The notes under the pieces are model-generated. The model searched no databases. It was not told the DNA's origin and saw only the letters and a program-made list of their open reading frames with translations. Source: an archaeon (GTDB lineage Archaea > Nanobdellota > Nanobdellia > Woesearchaeales > WJKL01). Taken from it: DNA of 5,237 nt. Both the position numbers and the translations under genes were made by a program. The stretch lies in assembly GCA_020056025.1 (NCBI GenBank), contig JAGVIO010000145.1, positions 1 to 5,237 on the forward strand, in the 5' to 3' direction. Positions 1-5,237 of the stretch are shown here, piece after piece. Within the stretch, counting starts at the first letter, position 1. Every line of letters begins with the position of its first letter.

Positions 1-37
1 AAGCTCTAAAAAAGTGAGGACAATAAGAACTGAAATC

Positions 38-59
38 TATGGCAGACTAGTCTGCCATA
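38..59. repeat. Perfect 22-bp palindrome (TATGGCAGACT / AGTCTGCCATA)
   Basis: Two 11-base arms are exact reverse complements with no spacer. As RNA this folds into a 9-bp stem with a CTAG loop. It lies 80 bp beyond the gatB stop, in the 138-bp stretch that holds no recognisable gene. It could be a transcription terminator or, as duplex DNA, a dimeric-protein binding site. Confidence 0.85.
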
Positions 60-73
60 ATATTTTTTCTTTT
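38..73 (+). terminator. Putative hairpin plus T-tract terminator
   Basis: On the plus strand the palindrome is followed after three bases by TTTTTT, C and TTTT (63-73), the shape of an intrinsic terminator. This orientation would end a plus-strand gene arriving from the left, convergent with gatB. The first bases of the window (AAG CTC TAA) could be the end of such a gene, but three codons prove nothing. For the minus strand, a T6 run (positions 9-14 read in reverse) lies about 125 bp past the gatB stop and could serve gatB, since archaeal termination mainly needs T-rich tracts. Confidence 0.4.
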
Positions 74-138
74 ATCTCTAGACTTTTAGGACAGAGCCGG
101 ATAAATGTTCTTTTTGAAGAAGGATGCTGGCAAAGTCC

Positions 139-1551
139 TTATTTCAGCATCTCCTTAATTATCTCATTCAGGATCTTTGGATCAGCCTGTCCTTTTGTCT
201 TTCTCATGACTTGTCCTATAAGGAACTGCAATGATTTTGCTTCTCCTTTTTTATAATCCTCAACAGCCTTTGGATTCTCTTTTATTGCCTCTTCGCAGAA
301 CTTGCGAAGCTCTTCTGCTCCGCCTATCTTTTTGATGCCCTGCTTCTGGACATATTCTTTTGGAGAAAAAGGCTTTGCCATCAGCTCTTCAAGAATCTTC
401 TTTGCAACAGCATCTGTTATCTCTTTTTTCTCAACCATTGACAATAATTCGATAATATGCTTCTCGTCAATCTCTAAATCCTTGAATTCTTTCTCGTTGT
501 AGTTCATCACTCTCACTAATTCTCTTCTTATCCATCTTGCAGCCAGAACAGGGTCAATCTCTTTTGCAACCTTCTCAAACATATAAGCAAGCTCTTTTTC
601 TGCTGCAATGACTTTTGCATCTTCTTCATCAATCTTATGCTCTGTAACATATCTTTTTACTTTCTCATGCGCAAGCTCTGGCATGCTTTCTTTTGCTATC
701 TTGAGCATATTTTTTGTGATGTCAATCTCAACCAGGTCAGGGTCAATTATATATCCGTATTCTTCCTCTGCTTCTTTTTTTCTGAGAGTGAAAGTCATTG
801 CTTCTTCTGCATCCCAGGCTCTTGTTTCCTGCACAATTGACTTAGGGTCTTCTTTCTGCCTTGCAATCTCATAAGTGAGAGCTCTTTCAATCTCCTTGAA
901 GCCAGTTATGTTTTTTATCTCAACTCTTGTATAGCCTGATTCTTTTATTGAGATATTCGCATCTGCTTTTATGACGCCCTTGTCAACATCAAATATCCCG
1001 AGATAATTAAGTATTGTGATAAGCCTCTTCATGAAATCCCTTGCTTCTTCAGGAGAGTTCAGCTCTGGTTCTGTGACAATCTCGACAAGAGGATTTCCTG
1101 AACGGTTGTAATCAACCAAAACATAAGAACTGCCAGACATTCCAGACGGATGAACCAATGCAGCAGGATCCTCTTCCATATGGATTCTTTTCAGGCTTAT
1201 CTTTTTTCCATTGTCCAGCTCAATGCTGCCTTTCAGTCCAAGCGGAATCTCATACTGGGTTATCTGATAGTTCTTGGACATATCCGGATAGAAATATGAT
1301 TTTCTTGAGAAAATAAGTGAAGGAGAGATTTCGCACCCGGCAGCCATGCATAATTTGAGCGCAAATTCAAGCGCTTTTGCATTCAGCACAGGCTTGCTTC
1401 CAGGCATTCCCAAACAGACTTCACATGTTCTTGTATTTGGCTCTTCACTTCCGTGAGTCGGGCATGAGCAGAACAGCTTTGTAGCTGTGTTTAGTTCTGC
1501 GTGTATCTCTAATCCAATCACAATCTCTGAGGTGAATTTATTTTGTGCCAT
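139..1551 (-). CDS. gatB: Asp/Glu-tRNA amidotransferase subunit B
   Basis: tRNA-binding subunit of GatCAB. It phosphorylates the side-chain carboxylate of Asp-tRNA(Asn) or Glu-tRNA(Gln) with ATP and amidates it with ammonia from GatA. The protein is 470 aa, full length. The kinase/amidase core begins with IGLEIHAEL (12-20). A structural zinc site is formed by Cys28, Cys30, Cys43 and Cys46. The active-site acids lie in HMEED (124-128), with VDYNRSGNPLVEIVTEPEL (146-164), KADANISI (195-202), ETRAWD (242-247) and DPDL (270-273) as further family motifs. A helical linker and the C-terminal YqeY-like tail domain (about 330-470, with SLQFLIGQVMRKTKGQADP), which contacts the tRNA elbow, complete it. 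It starts 4 bases after the small cysteine gene without a strong Shine-Dalgarno, so translation probably depends on coupling. It is the last gene of the unit. The tRNA partner cannot be told from the sequence. Confidence 0.97.
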   Translation of the reverse strand: MAQNKFTSEIVIGLEIHAELNTATKLFCSCPTHGSEEPNTRTCEVCLGMPGSKPVLNAKALEFALKLCMAAGCEISPSLIFSRKSYFYPDMSKNYQITQYEIPLGLKGSIELDNGKKISLKRIHMEEDPAALVHPSGMSGSSYVLVDYNRSGNPLVEIVTEPELNSPEEARDFMKRLITILNYLGIFDVDKGVIKADANISIKESGYTRVEIKNITGFKEIERALTYEIARQKEDPKSIVQETRAWDAEEAMTFTLRKKEAEEEYGYIIDPDLVEIDITKNMLKIAKESMPELAHEKVKRYVTEHKIDEEDAKVIAAEKELAYMFEKVAKEIDPVLAARWIRRELVRVMNYNEKEFKDLEIDEKHIIELLSMVEKKEITDAVAKKILEELMAKPFSPKEYVQKQGIKKIGGAEELRKFCEEAIKENPKAVEDYKKGEAKSLQFLIGQVMRKTKGQADPKILNEIIKEMLK

Positions 1552-1555
1552 ACTT

Positions 1556-1705
1556 CTATTTCTTATCCTCGCATTTGTTGCACAATCCTTTTTTCTTTTT
1601 TGAAGGCAATATCCCGAACAAAGGCTTTGCTATCCATTTATACCCAAAACCTTCCAGAGGAACACTGCACTTTTTGCATTTCATCATCTCTCTTTTCTTT
1701 GCCAT
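1556..1705 (-). CDS. Small basic four-cysteine (putative zinc-ribbon) protein between gatA and gatB
   Basis: A 49-aa reading frame (MAKKREMMKCKKC..., ending CNKCEDKK) fills the gap between gatA and gatB. It has two CxxC pairs, Cys10/Cys13 and Cys42/Cys45, separated by 28 residues, the layout of a one-zinc ribbon or knuckle. The core between them contains GFGYKWIAKPLFGILP (19-34), aromatic and hydrophobic, followed by a run of four lysines. With 14 Lys and 1 Arg against four acidic residues it is strongly basic, which suggests contact with RNA or a tRNA-bound complex (inference). The ATG overlaps the gatA stop (TGATG), a GGGGGT Shine-Dalgarno precedes it, and its TAG is 4 bases before the gatB ATG, so it sits tightly in the operon. 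An in-frame ATG at 1708 would give 50 aa. I do not recognise a named family. Candidate roles are an accessory or assembly factor of GatCAB, or an unrelated ribosome- or RNA-associated zinc ribbon. Confidence 0.75.
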   Translation of the reverse strand: MAKKREMMKCKKCSVPLEGFGYKWIAKPLFGILPSKKKKGLCNKCEDKK

Positions 1706-3123
1706 CATTTACCCCCATATGCGCTGTCAATTGCGCTTCCCAGTCTTATCAGATTCTTTTCCATAAGATGATCAGCAACAATCATTATTCCGATTGGCAG
1801 TTTGTCGCCGACATTCATGCTGAGATGAGGCAGGCCTGCAATATTTGGCCCGACTGTCAGGATGTCTGACATGTAATTCTGCAATGGAGTCAGTTTCTTT
1901 GTCTCGTCTATCTTTGGCGCAACCATCGGCATTGTCGGAGTGATGATTGCATCAAAATCCGCAAATATCTTTTTGTACTCTTCAATTATTTTTGTCCTTA
2001 CCTGCGTTGCCTTCAGATAATAAGCATCACGGTAGCCTGCCATCCTTGCAAATGTTCCGAGCATTATCCTTCTTTTTGCTTCTGTGCCAAAATTCTCGCT
2101 TCTTATCTTTGAGAAATATTCATTGAAATTCCCTTCCAGTTTTCCGGAAATGCCGTATCTCATTCCGCAGTATTTTGCTAAGTTTGTGGATGCTTCAGAC
2201 GTAGCAATCAGATAATAGGCAGACAGGCTGTATTTGAATGTCAACGGCAAAGAAACTTCTTCGACAATTGCTCCTTTTGTTTCAAGCGCATGGAGCGCTT
2301 CCTTAACTTTTTTTGAAACTTCTGCATCAATGCCTTGCCCGAATGCTTCTTTGACAACTGCAATCTTCATTCCTTTAATCTCTTTGCCTGCATAGCTTGT
2401 GTATTTTTCAAATGGCTCATACAATGAAGTTGAATCTTTTTCATCATGCCCCACTATTATCTCCAAAATCAAAGCAGCATCCTCGACTGATTTAGCCATT
2501 GGCCCAATCTTGTCAAGGCTGTTTGCATAATCCAATAATCCGTATCTTGAAACCAATCCATATGTAGGTGTAAGCCCTACAATTCCGCAGAATGCAGCAG
2601 GAGCAGCAATGCTTCCGCCTGTGCTCTCAGCCAAGGATATGTGGACAAAATCTGATTTTGAAGTGATGCCTGCGCTTCCTCCTGAGCTTCCTCCGCAGAC
2701 TCTGTTTTTGTCATGCGGATTAAGAGGGACCTTAAATCCCAATCCAACATTTGTGTTAAAGCTTCCGAAGCCAAATTCATCCTGGCTAGTTTTTCCGATG
2801 ATGATTGCTCCTTCTTCTTTCAGTCTTTCAACTGCAGTTGCATCAAATGTAGGCTTGTAACCAGAAAGAATCTTTGAGCCTGCTCTTGTCTCGATATTCT
2901 TTACGCAGATGCAGTCTTTGACAGACACAGGAACCCCTGCTAATCTTCCTTTTGGATTTTCAGCAATCTCTTTTGCCTGTGCAATTGCTTCTTTCTCGCA
3001 GATTACATTGAAATAATGAAATTCAGAGTTTATCTTTTTGCATTCTTCAATCACTTTCTTTGTATTCTCAACTACATCAATCTCTTTTTCCTTTACTTTT
3101 TTGACGAATTCTGAAATTTTCAT
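1705..3123 (-). CDS. gatA: Asp/Glu-tRNA amidotransferase subunit A (glutaminase)
   Basis: Amidase-signature enzyme that hydrolyses glutamine and passes the ammonia to GatB. Numbered from the ATG at 3123 (472 aa), the Ser-cisSer-Lys triad is Lys69 (in VSVKD), Ser147 (in GGSSGGS) and Ser171 (in STGGSI). The RRIMLGTF motif (351-358) and Asp420 (in MSDILTVGPN) are the expected glutamine-binding elements. The segment around the nucleophile reads AESTGGSIAAPAAFCG rather than the bacterial SDTGGSIRQPAAFCG. I believe this is an archaeal GatA trait, not a defect. A GTG at 3144 overlapping the gatC stop would add seven residues (MNGKDCD). I prefer 3123 because family members typically begin near MKI.EFV. 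The gene ends in a TGA that overlaps the start of the small cysteine protein, so the two are probably translationally coupled. Confidence 0.96.
   Translation of the reverse strand: MKISEFVKKVKEKEIDVVENTKKVIEECKKINSEFHYFNVICEKEAIAQAKEIAENPKGRLAGVPVSVKDCICVKNIETRAGSKILSGYKPTFDATAVERLKEEGAIIIGKTSQDEFGFGSFNTNVGLGFKVPLNPHDKNRVCGGSSGGSAGITSKSDFVHISLAESTGGSIAAPAAFCGIVGLTPTYGLVSRYGLLDYANSLDKIGPMAKSVEDAALILEIIVGHDEKDSTSLYEPFEKYTSYAGKEIKGMKIAVVKEAFGQGIDAEVSKKVKEALHALETKGAIVEEVSLPLTFKYSLSAYYLIATSEASTNLAKYCGMRYGISGKLEGNFNEYFSKIRSENFGTEAKRRIMLGTFARMAGYRDAYYLKATQVRTKIIEEYKKIFADFDAIITPTMPMVAPKIDETKKLTPLQNYMSDILTVGPNIAGLPHLSMNVGDKLPIGIMIVADHLMEKNLIRLGSAIDSAYGGK
1711..1716 (-). promoter_or_regulatory. Shine-Dalgarno GGGGGT for the small cysteine protein, inside gatA
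   Basis: The minus strand reads GGGGGT within the last codons of gatA (encoding Tyr-Gly-Gly-Lys). It can pair with the ACCUCC of 16S rRNA over six bases if one G-U wobble is allowed. It lies five bases before the ATG at 1705 and two before the ATG at 1708, favouring the 1705 start and supporting real translation of the short frame. Confidence 0.5.
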
Positions 3124-3140
3124 ATCACAGTCTTTTCCAT

Positions 3141-3425
3141 TCACACAGCCTTTGGGCCTTTGAAATATCCGTCTTCCTTGTTTTCAGTGTTTGACAAAGC
3201 TTCTTCATTTGTCAGGCATTTTCCTGGCTTGTCTTCCCTTGTCCTGTTCTTAAGCACAACAGGCTGGATGCTTGGCTTTGTATTTTTTGTATCGCATTTA
3301 GAAATGTCAGAGAATGCAGAAAGGATATTTTTGAAATCTTCCAAGAATCTCTTTTCCTCTTCTTCGCTGAGCTTCAGCCTTGCAAGGTTTGCAACATTTT
3401 TTATCAGCTTTTCGTCTATGTCCAT
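3141..3425 (-). CDS. gatC: Asp/Glu-tRNA amidotransferase subunit C
   Basis: Small non-catalytic subunit of the GatCAB amidotransferase; in known structures GatC wraps around the GatA-GatB interface and stabilises the complex. The protein is 94 aa, the usual length. It shows the family pattern from end to end: an N-terminal helix pair with VANLARLKLSEEEEKRF (11-27), a middle segment with IQPVVL (53-58), the NRTRED motif (60-65), which corresponds to the conserved LRED of the family, an EEAL helix (74-77), and the C-terminal signature GYFKGPKAV (86-94), which normally reads GYFkVPkv. It is the first gene of the gat unit, directly behind an archaeal TATA box, and its TGA is followed by the gatA ATG 17 bases later. 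The ATG at 3425 is the only sensible start. No oddities are seen. Confidence 0.95.
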   Translation of the reverse strand: MDIDEKLIKNVANLARLKLSEEEEKRFLEDFKNILSAFSDISKCDTKNTKPSIQPVVLKNRTREDKPGKCLTNEEALSNTENKEDGYFKGPKAV

Positions 3426-3447
3426 AGGTGTAAAAGAAAGAGAGTAT

Positions 3448-3458
3448 CTATATAAAGG
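3448..3458 (-). promoter_or_regulatory. Archaeal TATA box for the gat operon
   Basis: In the 42-bp gap between the unknown gene and gatC, the minus strand reads CCTTTATATAG, a near-ideal archaeal TATA box (TTTATATA, 3456-3449). An A-rich AAAAACC lies just upstream where a BRE would be. The box centre is about 27 bp upstream of the gatC ATG (3425). The expected transcription start therefore falls within a few bases of the start codon, giving a leaderless or nearly leaderless gatC mRNA. No Shine-Dalgarno is visible before gatC, which fits. Confidence 0.7.
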
Positions 3459-3467
3459 TTTTTGCTT

Positions 3468-4001
3468 CTACTCATCGTCTAATAGAGAATAATCCTTGCT
3501 AATAGTGAGAGGGAATAAAATCAATTCTGCAATCTCTTTCAAATGCCTGCTGTCATAAAAACAAGGGCCTTTATCTATTTTAATGATCCCTTTTTGGCCT
3601 TCTACTTTTTTATAGAACTTTTTGAAATTAGGCTCTCCTCCCCAATGCCTGTCGTATGCTTCTCTTATTTCTCCAAGCACAGGCCCTTCTGGGCAGGCAT
3701 TTACAATTTCAATCAGCCCTCCTGTGCGCAGCCTTATATGCTCTTTGTCAGAGCCGATTATAAACAGATATTGATAACAGTAATTAAAGTCGCCTTCCAT
3801 GCAAGACATTACTTCAACATTGCCTCTTTTTTCCATAAGGCATTTTAATCCATCAAGATATTTCCGAGATTCATCAACATATGCCAAAGAATCATCAGAA
3901 ACAAGCCCTTTGACCCTTGTCAATGATAAGCAACTGCATTTTTCTGCAAGCCTGTTTATTGCACTCAAAACTGAATTTCCACTAATTGTTTTTATTACCA
4001 T
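3468..4001 (-). CDS. Hypothetical protein, cysteine-containing, downstream of ftsZ
   Basis: I do not recognise this 177-aa protein or assign it a family. It has no signal peptide and no convincing membrane segment, so it is probably soluble and cytoplasmic. It holds seven cysteines: 22, 24, 54, 67, 75, 103 and 147. Only CSC (22-24) is closely spaced, so a zinc site would have to be assembled from distant residues. Predicted alternating strand and helix includes YQYLFIIGS (76-84), RTGGLIEIVNACPEGP (92-107, glycine- and proline-rich and the likeliest functional loop) and a charged stretch with HWGGEPNFKKFYKKV (119-133). The tail is acidic (DDE). ATG at 4001 lies 10 bases after the ftsZ stop with only a weak GATGG-like Shine-Dalgarno, which suggests co-transcription and perhaps translational coupling with ftsZ. 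A cell-division role would rest on position alone. The frame is open throughout and in phase with its neighbours, so I take it as a real gene. Confidence 0.8.
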   Translation of the reverse strand: MVIKTISGNSVLSAINRLAEKCSCLSLTRVKGLVSDDSLAYVDESRKYLDGLKCLMEKRGNVEVMSCMEGDFNYCYQYLFIIGSDKEHIRLRTGGLIEIVNACPEGPVLGEIREAYDRHWGGEPNFKKFYKKVEGQKGIIKIDKGPCFYDSRHLKEIAELILFPLTISKDYSLLDDE

Positions 4002-4011
4002 TTAAACCATC

Positions 4012-5211
4012 TCAGTTCACAAAATCAATACCAAGCTGGTTCTCTATCTCTGTCCTTCTCTTGTTCACGAGCTTGTTGGATGTTCCGAATATCTGCTTTG
4101 ACTTGACGCCTGTTATGACAAGCATTACCCTGATTGTCTTCTCCATGTCTTTGTACAGCTGAGCTCCCCAGATGATCTTTGCTTCTGGGCTAAGATGCTC
4201 AGAAACAGATTCTACTATGACTCTTGCTTCTTCAAGAGTAAGATCCTCTCCTCCAGAGACATTTATCAGGGCTCCTGTTGCTCCGTTGATATCAACTTCA
4301 AGCAGAGGATTGTTTATTGCTTTCTCAACAGCTTCGGAAGCTCTGTTTTCAGTGTCAGACTCTCCCAAGCCTATCAATGCGACTCCGCCGTTTGACATTA
4401 CTGCCTTGACGTCAGCAAAATCCAGATTAACTAATCCTGCTTTTGTGACTAATTCTGCAATTCCCTTGACAGCATTTGTCAAAATTTCATCAGCAACCTT
4501 GAATGCAGTATGCAGAGGCAAGTTTGGCGCCAATTCAAGCAATTTCTCGTTTGGTATAACAATCAAGGTATCAACAATCTGCTCAAGTTTCTCTAATCCA
4601 AGAATAGCATTCTCATACCTTGCATGTCCTTCCATTGCAAATGGCATTGTGACAATTGCAACTGTAAGAGCCCCCATTTTCTTTGCAACATCTGCAACAA
4701 TAGGAGCGCTTCCTGTTCCTGTTCCTCCTCCAAGTCCGCATGTGATGAAAACCATGTCAGAATCAGCGATTGCTTTCTTGATATCAGACTCATTTTCCCG
4801 CGCAGCATCCTCGCCTAATTTTGGATTGGACCCAGCCCCTAATCCCCGCGTTGTTTCCTTGCCGATCAAGATCTTCTTGTCAGCAGTAGTATAAAGCAAA
4901 TCTTGAGCATCTGTATTGATTGCAATTGTTTCAGCACCCTGAACACCAACTGCAGTGATCCTGTCAATAGTATTGTTTCCGCCTCCTCCGCATCCAATCA
5001 CTTTTATCTTGGCTGTCTGCTTTGAGAGCATCTCCTCAAGCTCAGCATCAAGGACATTTCCATGCCTCTGCTGCTCTTTTGTTGTCTTGAACTCTTTATG
5101 GAACTTAAGAGTCACTTCCTTATGCACTTCCTGCTTTACTGCAGGGGCATCGTCATGATATGTCTCAACTTTTGGAGAATCTTGATCCTGATTAACCTGA
5201 ATTTCATCCAC
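4012..5211 (-). CDS. ftsZ: Cell division GTPase FtsZ, archaeal type
   Basis: Tubulin-like GTPase that polymerises into the cytoplasmic Z-ring at the division site. Numbered from the more upstream GTG at 5220 (402 aa), it has a charged, probably disordered N-terminal extension (about 1-65). The nucleotide-binding fold follows, with VIGCGGGGNNTIDR (74-87), INTDAQ (101-106) and the tubulin signature GGGTGTG (164-170). The T7/synergy loop is NLDFADV (265-271), whose Asp267 and Asp270 are the expected GTP-hydrolysis residues. The C-terminal subdomain runs to about 375. The protein ends at ...IDFVN without the linker and conserved tail peptide of bacterial FtsZ, as in many archaeal forms. I prefer the GTG start at 5211 (399 aa) because a GAGGTG Shine-Dalgarno lies six bases upstream of it and would overlap the alternative GTG at 5220. 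Length, motifs and frame are intact. The next gene starts 10 bases after its stop, suggesting one transcript. Family assignment is certain; the exact start is not. Confidence 0.97.
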   Translation of the reverse strand: MDEIQVNQDQDSPKVETYHDDAPAVKQEVHKEVTLKFHKEFKTTKEQQRHGNVLDAELEEMLSKQTAKIKVIGCGGGGNNTIDRITAVGVQGAETIAINTDAQDLLYTTADKKILIGKETTRGLGAGSNPKLGEDAARENESDIKKAIADSDMVFITCGLGGGTGTGSAPIVADVAKKMGALTVAIVTMPFAMEGHARYENAILGLEKLEQIVDTLIVIPNEKLLELAPNLPLHTAFKVADEILTNAVKGIAELVTKAGLVNLDFADVKAVMSNGGVALIGLGESDTENRASEAVEKAINNPLLEVDINGATGALINVSGGEDLTLEEARVIVESVSEHLSPEAKIIWGAQLYKDMEKTIRVMLVITGVKSKQIFGTSNKLVNKRRTEIENQLGIDFVN

Positions 5212-5217
5212 TTTGAA

Positions 5218-5223
5218 CACCTC
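5218..5223 (-). promoter_or_regulatory. Shine-Dalgarno GAGGTG that decides the ftsZ start
   Basis: The minus strand reads GAGGTG, complementary to the CACCUC near the 3' end of archaeal 16S rRNA. Six bases (TTCAAA) separate it from a GTG codon at 5211-5209, a normal spacing. The longer reading frame would begin with a GTG at 5220-5218, inside this element, which is why the 5211 start is favoured. Confidence 0.6.
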
Positions 5224-5237
5224 AAACCATTTTGTTG

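Noticed and set aside
1..138. Possible tRNA or small RNA gene downstream of gatB.
   Set aside because: No cloverleaf, T-loop or anticodon-arm pattern is seen on either strand; the only structure is the palindrome.
14..256. 80-aa plus-strand open frame at the left edge starting at GTG.
   Set aside because: It runs through the palindrome and into the antisense of the gatB C-terminus; no family features and no ribosome binding site were seen.
2595..2640. GatA lacks the Asp and Arg that flank the nucleophile in the bacterial amidase signature (SDTGGSIR becomes ESTGGSIA), suggesting an inactive glutaminase.
   Set aside because: The Lys-Ser-Ser triad and the glutamine-binding region are intact, and from memory archaeal GatA proteins carry a similar AESTGGSI motif. 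An alignment with archaeal GatA sequences would settle it.
3124..3144. Longer gatA start at the GTG overlapping the gatC stop (GTGA overlap).
   Set aside because: The extra residues MNGKDCD do not resemble the family N-terminus, which usually begins near MKI.EFV; kept only as an alternative.
4172..4894. 240-aa open frame on the plus strand, antisense to ftsZ.
   Set aside because: It lies entirely inside ftsZ, has a low-complexity Ser/Ala/Pro-rich composition typical of a reverse-complement shadow, and has no promoter or ribosome binding site.
5222..5236. Last codons of a possible upstream minus-strand gene (...N K M V stop).
   Set aside because: Only four codons before a TGA are visible at the window edge; this is too little to call a gene.

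Overview
The window looks archaeal, most likely from a small-genome, AT-rich lineage of the DPANN type (Woesearchaeota/Pacearchaeota-like). The evidence is an archaeal-style GatA and GatB, a TATA box about 26 bp upstream of a start codon that implies a nearly leaderless mRNA, GAGGTG-type Shine-Dalgarno sequences matching the archaeal 16S tail, and an FtsZ that ends without the C-terminal linker and conserved peptide of bacterial FtsZ. The phylum is inferred from general resemblance only; no marker here settles it.

All five large genes and one small gene lie on the minus strand, so transcription runs from high to low coordinates. At the right (5211-4012) is ftsZ, the tubulin-like cell-division GTPase. 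It is followed after a few bases by an unrecognised, cysteine-containing 177-aa protein (4001-3468), probably co-transcribed with it. A 42-bp gap then carries a clear archaeal TATA box. This box starts a second unit that encodes the tRNA-dependent amidotransferase GatCAB in the order gatC (3425-3141), gatA (3123-1705), a 49-aa four-cysteine protein (1705-1556) and gatB (1551-139).

GatC, GatA and GatB together convert misacylated Asp-tRNA(Asn) and/or Glu-tRNA(Gln) into the cognate amide-charged tRNAs: GatA releases ammonia from glutamine, GatB activates and amidates the tRNA-bound acid, and GatC tethers GatA to GatB. The most interesting element is the small, strongly basic CxxC...CxxC protein between gatA and gatB. 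It overlaps the gatA stop codon, has its own Shine-Dalgarno sequence inside the gatA 3' end and stops 4 bases before gatB. It is therefore embedded in the amidotransferase operon and is a candidate accessory factor of unknown function.

The left edge (1-138) holds no recognisable gene. It contains a perfect 22-bp palindrome followed by a T-rich run on the plus strand, best read as a terminator, possibly for a convergent gene ending just outside or at the edge of the window. There are no tRNA or rRNA genes, CRISPR arrays or mobile elements.
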